In this document: in pieces, positions 33,427 to 41,877 of the stretch
How the letters are laid out: each line of letters starts with the position of its first letter
Position numbering within the stretch: position 1 is the first letter of the stretch
Notes under the pieces: generated by a model
What the model saw: the letters and a program-made list of their open reading frames with translations, nothing else
Database searches by the model: none
What the model was told of the DNA's origin: nothing
From: Oscillospiraceae bacterium
Lineage (GTDB): Bacteria > Bacillota > Clostridia > Oscillospirales > Oscillospiraceae
Assembly: GCA_910575505.1 (NCBI GenBank)
Contig: CAJTFK010000004.1
Location: 166,854 to 230,853, forward strand
Length of the DNA stretch: 64,000 nucleotides
Reading direction: 5' to 3'
Made by a program: the position numbers and the translations under genes

Positions 33427-34449
33427 TCAAAGGGGACGGCAGGGATGCGCCTCCCCTTCCTTCCGGAGGCGGGACCGCTCCAGAATCATCTCCCCGGCGA
33501 TGCTGACGGCGATCTCCTCCGGCGTCACCGCCCCGATGGCGGTGCCGATGGGGCTGCGGACCCGGCGGAGGGTCTCCTCCGGGATGCCTGCCTCCCGGAG
33601 CCGCCGGTTCACATAGGCGGTTTTCGTCCGGGAGCCGATGACGCCGATATAGGCCAGGGGTCCCCGCAGGACCTGCTCCTCCACCTCATAGTCGTGCTGG
33701 TGTCCGTTGGTCATCACCACCACATAGTCCGCCGCCGTCAGCGTCAGATACCCGGAAATCCGCAGGTAGTCCCCGGAAATCAGGGTCTCCGCCGTGGGGA
33801 AGCGCTCTCTTGTGACAAACTCCGGACGGTCGTCGAACACCGTCACCCGGAAGCCCACAGTCTCCAGCAGCGGGGCCAGGGCCCGGGAGCAGTGGCCCCC
33901 GCCGAAAATCACCGCCCGCTCCCCCGGCGACAGGGGCAGGAGAAACAGGCCGTTTTCCAGCAGAGCCCGGCTGGCCGGGGCACAGGAAATCCCCTCCGCC
34001 GCGCCCGCCAGAACGCGCCCCCGTTCATCCAGCAGGGCCGGGGCCCCGCCGTCCGTCCGGAGAACCAGCCAGCTCTGTTTCCGTTCCTCCCGGCGGGCCA
34101 GCAGCGCCGCTGTCACATCCCGCCACTCCCTGTCCTCATGGCCGATAAATTGCAGCAGCACGGAGATGTCCCCGCCGCAGACGGGGTTTTCCCGGGCCCT
34201 GGGGTCGTGGCGGAGTCGGAAGCTCTGAAGGGCGGAGCGCTGCTCCGCCAGCAGCCTTTCCGCCAGCTCCAGGGCCGCGCCCTCCGCCGCGCCGCCGCCG
34301 ATGGTCCCGGCAGCCAGCCCCTCCCGGCTCACCAGCATCTGGGCCCCGGTCCCCCGGGGGGAGGAGCCCTCCTCCGCCACGATGGTGGCCAGCACCGCGT
34401 CCTCTCCCCGGTCCAGCAGGGACAGAAGGGTCTCACCGATCTTGCGCAT
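33427..34449 (-). CDS. XdhC/CoxI-family molybdenum hydroxylase maturation protein
   Basis: 340 residues. N-terminal XdhC/CoxI domain (EEGSSPRGTGAQM, GTIGGGAAEG) and C-terminal Rossmann domain (AVIFGGGHCSRAL, VFDDRPEF, VVVMTNGHQHD, YIGVIGSRTK). XdhC binds and sulfurates the Mo cofactor before insertion into xanthine-dehydrogenase-type enzymes. This fits the yqeC-yqeB-selD operon at 16.4 kb. Start ATG 34449 after GGGAG. It lies 25 bases after traX, probably in one transcript. No hydroxylase structural gene is in the window. Confidence 0.92.
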   Translation of the reverse strand: MRKIGETLLSLLDRGEDAVLATIVAEEGSSPRGTGAQMLVSREGLAAGTIGGGAAEGAALELAERLLAEQRSALQSFRLRHDPRARENPVCGGDISVLLQFIGHEDREWRDVTAALLARREERKQSWLVLRTDGGAPALLDERGRVLAGAAEGISCAPASRALLENGLFLLPLSPGERAVIFGGGHCSRALAPLLETVGFRVTVFDDRPEFVTRERFPTAETLISGDYLRISGYLTLTAADYVVVMTNGHQHDYEVEEQVLRGPLAYIGVIGSRTKTAYVNRRLREAGIPEETLRRVRSPIGTAIGAVTPEEIAVSIAGEMILERSRLRKEGEAHPCRPL

Positions 34450-34474
34450 GGGGCACTCCCTTCCCGCCATCCGG

Positions 34475-35326
34475 TCAGCCCCCTGTCAGAAGGGGGTATG
34501 CCGCCCAGGACAGCATGTATAGAACATAAACGTGGGCCGGATAGAACAGGTAGAAGAACCGCTTTGGCCCCCGGCCCCGTTCTCCATTGTAGCACAGCAT
34601 CAGAACCGCCGCAAGAGCCCCGTACCACTCGTAGGCTGTGGTAAACATCATCGTCCAATGGAACCCCGGGGACCGGGAGAGCACCAGCAGGGGATAAAGG
34701 AAATAATAAAGCACCGTGAAGCCCGCAAACACGCCGGCCTGAACCCTCCGGTTTTTTCGAAAGCCGTACAGCAGGATCCCCGTGAGAATTGTGCCGATAC
34801 CGGCGTCCGGGTTGGAATTCCACAAGGGCAGAAGCGTATATCCCAGGACGCTCAACGGCATCTGCAGGGCGGGAATCCCCTGCATCAGCAGCCCCGCCAA
34901 AACAGGCCACGCCAGAGGAAGAACCACCGCCGCAAGCCCCGGCCCCCAGCGCTTTTCCCCCAGCCAGTCCATGCCCTGAAAGACCACCATCAAAATGGAA
35001 AAGCTGGTCATCATGCCGTTCATGGGGTAAAAGCCGTCGGGCCGGACCGGCAGAACGCCGGCTATCATCAGGAACAGCAGCCCGGACATGAGCAAATGGA
35101 TGACGTATACCTTCATGAAGTATTTTTTTCGGTTTCGGGTATGGGAAAAGCCCTCCGCCAGACAGAACAGGAACAGCGGCGCGGCCAGCCGCCCCAGCAT
35201 GCTGAACCATTCCGGAATCCGCCCCGTATAGGCGAAGAAATAGTGAATGTGGTCCAGAACCATCAGTACCAGTGCCACCCATTTCAGCCCCGTGGTGCTG
35301 AGGCCCCGGGTTTTTACGTGCTCCAT
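34475..35326 (-). CDS. TraX-family membrane protein
   Basis: 283 residues with about eight hydrophobic segments; family start LKWVALVLMVLDHIHYFFAY and RLAAPLFLFCLAEGFSHTRNRKKY are clear. TraX proteins acetylate pilin in the F plasmid; chromosomal Firmicutes homologues are thought to be acyltransferases of surface polymers. Start ATG 35326 after AAGGAGG. Its promoter and leader share a special motif with the gene at 36382. Confidence 0.9.
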   Translation of the reverse strand: MEHVKTRGLSTTGLKWVALVLMVLDHIHYFFAYTGRIPEWFSMLGRLAAPLFLFCLAEGFSHTRNRKKYFMKVYVIHLLMSGLLFLMIAGVLPVRPDGFYPMNGMMTSFSILMVVFQGMDWLGEKRWGPGLAAVVLPLAWPVLAGLLMQGIPALQMPLSVLGYTLLPLWNSNPDAGIGTILTGILLYGFRKNRRVQAGVFAGFTVLYYFLYPLLVLSRSPGFHWTMMFTTAYEWYGALAAVLMLCYNGERGRGPKRFFYLFYPAHVYVLYMLSWAAYPLLTGG

Positions 35327-35344
35327 GAAAACCGTCCTCCTTAT

Positions 35345-35397
35345 GTATTGTTGAATTGGTACAGTAGTATAATAATACATCCAGGCGGAGCTGTCAA
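35345..35397 (-). promoter_or_regulatory. traX promoter with shared leader motif
   Basis: Minus strand TTGACA (35392-35397) with TATTAT 17 bases on (35369-35374), or TATACT at spacing 20. It is followed by TGTACCAATTCAACAATAC (35345-35363). The same arrangement occurs at 36405-36457. Confidence 0.7.
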
Positions 35398-35401
35398 GGG
35401 C

Positions 35402-35428
35402 AAAAAAAGCCCGGCCTAATGACCGGGG
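35402..35428 (-). terminator. intrinsic terminator upstream of traX
   Basis: Minus strand CCCGG-N8-CCGGGC followed by T7. Ends transcripts coming from the gene at 35711-36382. Confidence 0.75.
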
Positions 35429-35710
35429 GAAAGAAGGCCTTTTTCAGCTTTTTGCTCAGAGAACGGCGGAATCCCCGGACCGGAGGGGAACCAGCGGACC
35501 GGTCATCGGCGCAATGCCCAGAGGCCGGTCCGCACTCACAGGGATGCCGTAGGGAGGCCGGTGCGTCCCGGGACCGGGTTTCCGGGCCCCCGTGAACCGG
35601 GAAAAAGACCCCTGGGGGCCTCTCACAGACGGATACGCTCAATAGCCGCCGCCGCGTTCAGGCGTTTCCTCCGCGTCCGGCGAAACAGGCCCAGCGCCTC
35701 CGGACAGGCC
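35429..35710. other. intergenic region, no gene seen
   Basis: GC-rich, several short inverted repeats (for example GGTTCAC/GTGAACC near 35590 only partly paired). Frames present have no start signal. Confidence 0.4.
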
Positions 35711-36382
35711 TCAGCGGCTCACCAGAGTTCCGGAGAGAATCATCTCCTCCGTCAGCGGCGTGTCCTCCGGCAGGTCCACCGTGATGGAATGCCACAGGAG
35801 CCCGCCGTGCCTGTTCTCCTGGGCCTCATGGTTATAGCATACGGAGACCGTGCGGACCGGAGTCCTGGGGGACAGCTCCTCATAAAGCGCCATGGCCTGG
35901 TCCGCCATAGCCTCCCGCATGGCTTCCTCGTCCGGCACCGGGGCGCTGTACCTGTCTCCGAAGTCAACGCGGATATCGACCACCGGCGTGTCCGGGTCCC
36001 TGGGGTCCCACCGGGCCTGCCAGTAGGCCATATGCCCGTCGATCTGCGGGTCCCTGGCGATCCCAAGCTCTTTCCGCAGGGCCGTCTCCCGGCGCTCGTC
36101 CGTGACCAGCCCGGACATCAGGTCATAGTACAGACAGCGCTCTCCCCCGCCGCTCTTTAGTGCGAAGGACTGGAAATAATGGCTGTCCTCCGGGTCAAAC
36201 CCGGCCCAAAGCCCTTTCTGCGCCAGGTCTGGATAGACCTGGGCGGCATAGGACCGGGCGGCGGAGACCAGATTTCCCACCGCCGGAAACCATCTGACCC
36301 GCCCGATCATCAGAACGCAGGCCGCGAAAACGAGCAGCAGCGCCGCCGCACCCTGCAATATCCTTGCACGTTTTCCTTTCAT
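35711..36382 (-). CDS. hypothetical membrane-anchored extracytoplasmic protein
   Basis: 223 residues. Basic start MKGKRARIL and one hydrophobic segment (about 9-27), then a soluble domain. The middle (SHYFQSFALKSGGGERCLYYDLMSGLVTDERR) and the Asp-rich DPRDPDTPVVDIRVDFGDRY do not match a family I know. Probably an exported, N-terminally anchored protein. Start ATG 36382 after GGGAGGGGG. It shares its promoter layout with traX, hence perhaps its regulator. Confidence 0.65.
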   Translation of the reverse strand: MKGKRARILQGAAALLLVFAACVLMIGRVRWFPAVGNLVSAARSYAAQVYPDLAQKGLWAGFDPEDSHYFQSFALKSGGGERCLYYDLMSGLVTDERRETALRKELGIARDPQIDGHMAYWQARWDPRDPDTPVVDIRVDFGDRYSAPVPDEEAMREAMADQAMALYEELSPRTPVRTVSVCYNHEAQENRHGGLLWHSITVDLPEDTPLTEEMILSGTLVSR

Positions 36383-36404
36383 GGAGCCTGTCCCCCTCCC
36401 AGTT

Positions 36405-36457
36405 GTATTGCCGAATTGGCGCAATAATGTAAGGGCACAATTTTGCAGGGAAGTCAA
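36405..36457 (-). promoter_or_regulatory. promoter with the motif shared with traX
   Basis: Minus strand TTGACT (36452-36457), 20 bases, TACATT (36426-36431), then TGCGCCAATTCGGCAATAC (36405-36423). The last element matches the traX leader at 15 of 19 positions. Confidence 0.55.
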
Positions 36458-36460
36458 GCC

Positions 36461-36497
36461 AAAAAAACAGGCGCCCGGTCTTCTGACCGGGCGCCTG
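36461..36497 (-). terminator. terminator of the NhaC-family gene
   Basis: 13-bp stem CAGGCGCCCGGTC-TTCT-GACCGGGCGCCTG with T7 on the minus strand. Confidence 0.95.
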
Positions 36498-36520
36498 CGG
36501 GATACGTGTTCGCGGGAGGC

Positions 36521-38275
36521 TCAGCCGATGGGCCTGGCCTGGCTCTGCCGCAGGACGAACAGGGTCAGCAGCATCAGCAGGATGCCGATGGGCAGGCCCA
36601 GCAGGCCCGGCAGGCCGGCGCTCACCAGAATGCCGGCAATCAGATAGGTGACGCCGGACACCGCGGCGCAGGTGATGGCATAGGGCAGTTGGGTGGACAC
36701 GTGGTTCACGTGGTCGCACTGGGCGCCGGCGGAGGCCATGATGGTGGTGTCGGAGATGGGGGAGCAGTGGTCGCCGCAGACGGCGCCGGCCATGCAGGCG
36801 GAGATGCAGATGATGGCCATGGGGTCGTCCATGGAGAATACATTCTGCACAATGGGGATCAGGATGCCGAAGGTGCCCCAGGAGGTGCCGGTGGCGAAGG
36901 CCAGCAGGCAGCCGATGACGAACACGATCAGGGGCAGGATCATCTGGAGACCGGAGGCAGAGGAGCGGACGAAGTCCCGAACGAAGAACTTTGCGCCCAG
37001 GGAGTCCGTCATATTCTTCAGGCTCCAGGCAAAGGTGAGGATCATGATGGCGGGCACCATGGCCTTGAAGCCCTCGGGGATGCAGCCCATCATTTCCTTA
37101 AAGCTCATGGCCCGGCGGATGAGATAATAGATCAGGGTGAACACCAGGGCAAAGGCGGAGCCCAGCATCAGGCCCACGGAGGCGTCGGAGTTGGAGAAGG
37201 CGGTGATAAAGCCCTCACCATCGAAGAAGCCGCCGGAGTAAATCATGCCGATGACGCAGCAGATGATGAGCACCGCCACGGGGAGCACCAGGTCCAGCAC
37301 GCGGCCCTTGTCCTCCGGCGCGTCGTCCTGCGCTCCGGCGTAAGGATTGGAGCCAGAGAAGAGGTCGCCCTTCTCAATGGCATTTTTCTCGTACGCCGCC
37401 ATGGGGCCGAACTCGATTTTCAGCACAATCATACCCACCATCATCACGATGGTCAGCAGGGCATAGTAATTATAAGGAATGGCCCGCAGGAACAGGTTGA
37501 AGCCCTGTCCGTCCTCGGCGAAGCCCGCCACGGCGGCGGCCCAGGAGCTGATGGGGGCGATGATGCACACCGGGGCGGCGGTGGCGTCGATGATGTAGGC
37601 CAGCTTGGCCCGGGAGATGTTCTGCTTGTCCGTGATGGGCCGCATGACGCTGCCCACGGTCAGGCAGTTGAAATAGTCATCGATGAAAATCAGCACGCCC
37701 AGGAGCACGGAGGCCAGCTGCGCCCCCACACGGGACCTGATGTGCTCCTTGGCCCAGCGGCCGAAGGCGGCGGAGCCTCCCGCCTTGTTCATCAGGCACA
37801 CCATGGAGCCCAGGATAATCAGGAAAATCAGGATGCCCATGTTGTAGGAATCGGTGACGGAGGCCACGATGCCGTCGTTGAAGACATGGAGAATGGTGGT
37901 CTCAAAGGCAAAGTTGGAATACAGCAGTCCGCCCACCAGAATGCCCACGAAGAGAGAGGAATAGACCTCCTTGGTAATCAGGGCCAGGGCAATGGCGATC
38001 ATGGGGGGCAGCAGGGCCCAGAAGGTGTTGTAGAAGTGGCTCTCGGACAGAACATAGCCCACATACTCGCTGTCCGCGCAGGTCTCGCAGGGAACGGCCT
38101 CGCCCTCGTCGGACAGGACGACGCCCATCGTCCCGCAGTCGGGACACTCGACGTACTTGGTCCCCGGCAGCTCGGTGGGGTCCTCTCCCGCCGCCAGGGC
38201 GGGGACGGTCATGGCCGCGCACAGCAGCATGACCACTGCCAGCAGCGGCAAAAGCCGTCTTCTCAGGTTCTTCAT
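36521..38275 (-). CDS. NhaC-family transporter with extracytoplasmic zinc-ribbon, probable lysine carrier
   Basis: 584 residues. Signal-like first helix ending near residue 29, then a short zinc-ribbon-like insert with Cys 44, 47, 63, 66 (CPDC and CETC), then the NhaC-type transporter with about 11 helices (GWAKEH-type loops, FIDDYFNCLTVGSVMRPI, GDHCSPISDTTIMAS near the end). NhaC proteins are usually Na+/H+ antiporters, but members under lysine riboswitches are held to import lysine, and the leader here is a lysine riboswitch. Start ATG 38275 after GGAGAGAG. Confidence 0.88.
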   Translation of the reverse strand: MKNLRRRLLPLLAVVMLLCAAMTVPALAAGEDPTELPGTKYVECPDCGTMGVVLSDEGEAVPCETCADSEYVGYVLSESHFYNTFWALLPPMIAIALALITKEVYSSLFVGILVGGLLYSNFAFETTILHVFNDGIVASVTDSYNMGILIFLIILGSMVCLMNKAGGSAAFGRWAKEHIRSRVGAQLASVLLGVLIFIDDYFNCLTVGSVMRPITDKQNISRAKLAYIIDATAAPVCIIAPISSWAAAVAGFAEDGQGFNLFLRAIPYNYYALLTIVMMVGMIVLKIEFGPMAAYEKNAIEKGDLFSGSNPYAGAQDDAPEDKGRVLDLVLPVAVLIICCVIGMIYSGGFFDGEGFITAFSNSDASVGLMLGSAFALVFTLIYYLIRRAMSFKEMMGCIPEGFKAMVPAIMILTFAWSLKNMTDSLGAKFFVRDFVRSSASGLQMILPLIVFVIGCLLAFATGTSWGTFGILIPIVQNVFSMDDPMAIICISACMAGAVCGDHCSPISDTTIMASAGAQCDHVNHVSTQLPYAITCAAVSGVTYLIAGILVSAGLPGLLGLPIGILLMLLTLFVLRQSQARPIG

Positions 38276-38297
38276 AATTCTCTCTCCTAAAACAAAA

Positions 38298-38520
38298 GTG
38301 GAGTCATGACAGGTCGTCATGACTCCACACCGTACACAGCGAGGTGCTTGCATCACGACAGCGCTCCACCCCGAAGGGTGACAGTCCGGGGGATGTTCTC
38401 CCGCGGCCCGGCTCCGGCTCCCTCAGGCGGGAGGGCGAAGCCTCGGCGAATGCCCCTTTCCCGCTCCCCGGCTCCTGAACCCTTGGGGAGGCGTACTCTT
38501 GACATCCGCGCCTCTATCAT
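38298..38520 (-). ncRNA. lysine riboswitch (L-box)
   Basis: The minus strand reads GATAGAGGCGCGGATGTCAAG followed by AGTACGCCTCC, then GCATTCGCCGAGGCTTCGCC, GGACTGTCACCC and GGGTGGAGCGCTGTCGTG. These are the conserved blocks of the lysine aptamer in the right order. The expression platform is the terminator GTGGAGTCATGAC-GACCT-GTCATGACTCCAC plus T-rich tail (38298-38328), whose 5' arm can pair with upstream sequence. It should switch off the transporter gene when lysine is plentiful. Confidence 0.93.
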
Positions 38521-38531
38521 GCTTGCCACCC

Positions 38532-38559
38532 ATTATAAGAAACTTTTTGAAAATGTCAA
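38532..38559 (-). promoter_or_regulatory. sigma-A promoter of the lysine-riboswitch transcript
   Basis: TTGACA (38554-38559), 16 bases, TATAAT (38532-38537) on the minus strand. Confidence 0.92.
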
Positions 38560-38727
38560 CCGCCTTTTTCAATTTTTTTCGCCCGCCGGGTCCGGAGCCT
38601 CCGGCAGGCGGAGGCGAAACCGGCGGGAGGCAGCGGAAAAGCAGAGGGTTTACAGGCTCTTCCAGCCTGCTTTTGCACATTTTACCCAGCTTTCCTCTGC
38701 CACCCTTCAGCAAATACGGACAAATCG

Positions 38728-38774
38728 ACGATTTTCGGAAAATCGTTTGACACGGGCCGCAGAGATGCTAGAAT
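38728..38774 (+). promoter_or_regulatory. aminotransferase promoter with palindromic operator
   Basis: TTGACA (38747-38752), 16 bases, TAGAAT (38769-38774). Directly before the -35 is the perfect palindrome ACGATTTTC-G-GAAAATCGT (38728-38746). Confidence 0.75.
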
Positions 38775-38875
38775 AGACTGATATATGATGATGGGAGAGA
38801 CTGCCCCGGGCGGGCGCCTCCCGTTTGAACCGTATATTGCAGGACTGTTTTAATAAGGAGGCGGCAGGATCTATC

Positions 38876-40081
38876 ATGAAATTTTCCAGCAAGATTGAAG
38901 CGTGCGAGCTTTCACCCATCCGCAAGTTCCATCCCTATGTGGTGGCGGCGGAGGCAAAGGGCCGGAAGGTCCTCCACCTGAATATCGGCCAGCCGGACAT
39001 TGAGACGCCCAAGGCCTTTTTTGACGCCGTGAAGCAATTCGCTGACCCCGTTCTGGAATATGCCCCGTCCACCGGTGTGGAGGCCTATCTGGAAGCGGTG
39101 CGGGACTACTACGCCCAGGCCGTAGGCATCCGTCTGGAGCTTGGCGACATCATGGCCACCTACGGCGGCAGCGAGGCGCTCCAGATTGTTATGGCCTGCA
39201 TCCTGGAGGACGGCGACGAGATCCTGGTTCCCGAGCCCTTCTATCCCAACTACACCACCTTCATCGGCGTCACCGGCGGCGTGGTGCGCCCCATTCCCAC
39301 GGAGCCGGAAAACGGCTACCGCTTCGCCCGGCGGGAGCGCATCGAGCCCCTGATTAACCGGCATACCCGGGCCATTCTGGTGACCAACCCCGGCAATCCC
39401 ACCGGCACCGTGCTCTCAAGGGAGGAGCTGCGTCTGCTGGCGGACATCGCCAAAGAACACGGACTGTTCCTCATCAGCGACGAGGTCTACCGCGAGATCG
39501 TCTACGGCGGCGAAGCCCTCAGCTCCATGCTGGAGTACGAGGACGCGGCGGAAAACGTGGTGGTCATCGACTCCGTGTCCAAGCGCTTTTCCTCCTGCGG
39601 GGCCCGTGTGGGGGCCATGATCTCCCGGAACAAGGACCTGATGACCCAGGCCATGAAGATCTGCCAGGGCCGGCTCTGCGCCGCCACCCTGGACCAGGTA
39701 GGAGCCGCCGCCCTGTACCGCTTCATGACGCCGGCCTACTGCGCCGGGGTCCGGGATGAGTACGCCCGGCGGAAGGACGCAGTAGTGGAGGGTCTCCAGA
39801 AAATCCCCGGCGTCCGGTTCAGCCGCCCCGAGGGCGCATTCTACGTCATGGCCACTCTGCCGGTGGACGACACAGAAAAGCTCCAGTATTTCCTGCTGGA
39901 GGAGTTCGAGGACCGCGGCGAAACCGTCATGTACGCCCCCGGCGAGGGCTTCTACGGCACCCCCGGCAAGGGCCGGAACGAAATCCGTATCGCCTACGTC
40001 ACCAACCCGGCGGAGCTGACCCGGGCCATTGAGCTGCTGGGGCTGGGCATTGAGGCCTACAACCGGAAGAACGGCCGCTAA
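38876..40081 (+). CDS. class I/II pyridoxal-phosphate aminotransferase
   Basis: 401 residues of the aspartate aminotransferase superfamily. Landmarks: LNIGQPDIETP, TYGGSEALQ (cofactor phosphate loop), NPGNPTGTVLS, SDEVYREIVYGG, the Schiff-base lysine in SVSKRFSSCGARVG near residue 240, and a C-terminal RIAYV arginine. Substrate unknown; aspartate, aromatic or branched-chain acids are possible. Start ATG 38876 after CAGGATCTATC, with AGGAGG slightly further upstream. It is next to a lysine transporter, divergently transcribed, but no functional link is shown. Confidence 0.92.
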   Translation: MKFSSKIEACELSPIRKFHPYVVAAEAKGRKVLHLNIGQPDIETPKAFFDAVKQFADPVLEYAPSTGVEAYLEAVRDYYAQAVGIRLELGDIMATYGGSEALQIVMACILEDGDEILVPEPFYPNYTTFIGVTGGVVRPIPTEPENGYRFARRERIEPLINRHTRAILVTNPGNPTGTVLSREELRLLADIAKEHGLFLISDEVYREIVYGGEALSSMLEYEDAAENVVVIDSVSKRFSSCGARVGAMISRNKDLMTQAMKICQGRLCAATLDQVGAAALYRFMTPAYCAGVRDEYARRKDAVVEGLQKIPGVRFSRPEGAFYVMATLPVDDTEKLQYFLLEEFEDRGETVMYAPGEGFYGTPGKGRNEIRIAYVTNPAELTRAIELLGLGIEAYNRKNGR

Positions 40082-40126
40082 ACAGCTTGTTGAAATCCTT
40101 CCAAATATAACAGGAGGTTTTTGCCT

Positions 40127-40408
40127 ATGATCCGGCATATCGTCATGTGGAAATTCCGCCCCGGCACCAGGGCGGAGCAAACACAGTTTTTGGAGGGCCT
40201 CCGGGGTCTTCAGGGCGTCATTCCACAGCTGCTCTCCAGCGAAGTGGCGGTGAACGTGGGCCAGGGCAATTATGACGCCGTGCTCGTCAGCGAATTCAAG
40301 AGCCTGGAGGACCTGGAGACCTATAAAAACGACCCCCGGCACAAGGCCGTGTCCGCCCTGTGCAAGTCCATCCGGGAGGATCGGGTGGCGGTTGACTATG
40401 AATTCTGA
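40127..40408 (+). CDS. Dabb-family (stress-response A/B barrel) protein
   Basis: 93 residues, MIRHIVMWKFRPGTRAEQTQF, a full ferredoxin-like dimeric alpha/beta barrel: SEVAVNVGQGNYDAVLVSEFKSLEDLETYKNDPRHKAV and the ending DYEF. Start at ATG 40127, 9 bases after AGGAGG. Function of bacterial stand-alone members is mostly unknown. Follows the aminotransferase by 45 bases and may share its transcript. Confidence 0.92.
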   Translation: MIRHIVMWKFRPGTRAEQTQFLEGLRGLQGVIPQLLSSEVAVNVGQGNYDAVLVSEFKSLEDLETYKNDPRHKAVSALCKSIREDRVAVDYEF

Positions 40409-40883
40409 AGAGATGTGCACACCGGAGGAATTTCTGGAGCCCCATTCGGAGCCCGGGGCCACGGAGGAGGAATTCCGTGCCCTTGAAGAGACCTTCGGCG
40501 TGGTCCTTCCGGAGGACATGAAGGCGTTTTACCGGAAGCAGAACGGGGGATTTTTCCGGAAGGGGCAGGACTATTTTGTCAGAGACAGTGAATATGAGCT
40601 GTCTTTGACCTATTTTCACAGCATCGCCCGCGCCTTTCATCCCAACATCCTGCCCATGGACACCCTGCTGAACTGGCAGCAGATGGACGAGTTTCTTCCC
40701 GGCACGCTGGTGCCTTTTTGTTCCGACGGAGGCGGGGACTCTTATTACATCCAGGCGGACGGCAGGGACAACAGGGTCTACTATATTTTTCATGAGGACA
40801 TTGATGAATATCTGGACACGCCGGAAAACTGCCTGATTGCGGAATCCTTCACGGACTTCCTGAAAAAAATCCACACCCGCTGA
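40398..40883 (+). CDS. SMI1/KNR4 (SUKH) family protein
   Basis: 161 residues from ATG 40398 (alternatively ATG 40413). TEEEFRALEETFGVVLPEDMKAFYRKQNGGFF is the SUKH signature, followed by LVPFCSDGGGDSYYIQADG and an acidic end. SUKH proteins are commonly immunity proteins of contact-dependent toxins; no toxin gene is near. It overlaps the Dabb gene by 11 bases, suggesting coupled translation. Confidence 0.85.
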   Translation: MNSEEMCTPEEFLEPHSEPGATEEEFRALEETFGVVLPEDMKAFYRKQNGGFFRKGQDYFVRDSEYELSLTYFHSIARAFHPNILPMDTLLNWQQMDEFLPGTLVPFCSDGGGDSYYIQADGRDNRVYYIFHEDIDEYLDTPENCLIAESFTDFLKKIHTR

Positions 40884-40898
40884 GCCCACAGAGACAAA

Positions 40899-40937
40899 GA
40901 GCCCCCGCCGCGAAATGCGGCGGAGGCTCCTTCCTTT
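40899..40937. terminator. bidirectional terminator
   Basis: GAGCCCCCGCCGC-GAAAT-GCGGCGGAGGCTC with one mismatch and T6 on the plus side, between convergent genes. Confidence 0.85.
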
Positions 40938-40951
40938 TTTACAATGGGCCC

Positions 40952-41590
40952 TCAGGCGTTCTGCTGCAGGGCTTCCAGGTCTCCGGACTGGATGGCCCGG
41001 AGGCTGCCGGACAGCTTCTCGGGAGGCCAGTCCCACCATTTCAGCTCCAGGAGCGCGTCGACGGTATCCTGATCGAAGCGCCGCCGGATGGGCCGGGCGG
41101 GTACGCCGCCCACGACGGTGTAAGGCGGCACGTCCTTCGTCACCACGGACCGGGCGGCCACAATGGCCCCGTCGCCAATGGTGACGCCAGATAAAATCAC
41201 GGCTTCATAGCCAATCCAGACGTCATTCCCCACTGCAATGCCGCCCCGGTTGTCCCAGGCCTCCGTCACCTTCATTCCGTGGCCCCACTCCTCGTAGAAA
41301 ATGGGGAACACATAGGTGGACAGAGAGCCCATGGCATGGTTGGCGCTGTTCATCAGGAACCGCACCCCGCAGGCGATGGAGCAGAATTTTCCAATGGTCA
41401 GCCGGTCGCCGTTGACGGGGTAATGATAGAGCACGTTGTTCTTCTGAAAGTCCCGGGGGTCATGGACAAAATCGTTGTAGATGGTAAACTCTCCGACCTC
41501 GATATAGGGGCCCTCCACGGCGTTTTTCAGGTAGATGGTCCGGCTGTCGCCGCTTCGGGGATACAGCTTTGTGGAATCCGGAATCGTCAT
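40952..41590 (-). CDS. CatB/Vat-type hexapeptide-repeat acetyltransferase
   Basis: 212 residues, the size of xenobiotic acetyltransferases. The left-handed beta-helix is visible ([85 protein letters not shown]). The catalytic His is in SANHAMGS. Relatives inactivate chloramphenicol or streptogramin A; chromosomal members may have other acceptors, so resistance cannot be asserted. GGAGAGATTCTC precedes the ATG. Confidence 0.9.
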   Translation of the reverse strand: MTIPDSTKLYPRSGDSRTIYLKNAVEGPYIEVGEFTIYNDFVHDPRDFQKNNVLYHYPVNGDRLTIGKFCSIACGVRFLMNSANHAMGSLSTYVFPIFYEEWGHGMKVTEAWDNRGGIAVGNDVWIGYEAVILSGVTIGDGAIVAARSVVTKDVPPYTVVGGVPARPIRRRFDQDTVDALLELKWWDWPPEKLSGSLRAIQSGDLEALQQNA

Positions 41591-41877
41591 GAGAATCTCT
41601 CCTTCGTTATTTCAGCTAGTTTGGACGATTCCGGTTCCGGCAATGCAGCGCTTCACCCGCTCACCACTCCTTTTTTGACGGTCTATGGGAAATTGAAAGC
41701 CTGTATTCACAGCCATGGGATGCTGGACGTGCGGGAATTTTTCCTGTCGGACAAGAAGATCTTTCGCGGCCCGCAGCAATCCTGACGGATGGCAGGGAAA
41801 ACCGGCGCGGTATGGCGTGGAAAAGGCCGTTCAGACAGCGTTCAGCGGCTGTGAATACAGGTTCTGAATGCCCGGGG
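41591..41877. other. intergenic region bounded by a 15-bp perfect inverted repeat
   Basis: CCTGTATTCACAGCC (41700-41714) and GGCTGTGAATACAGG (41847-41861) are exact inverted repeats 132 bases apart. The plus-strand stretch between them has a short protein-like frame (CIHSHGMLDVREFFLSDKK) that I cannot name. Confidence 0.5.
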
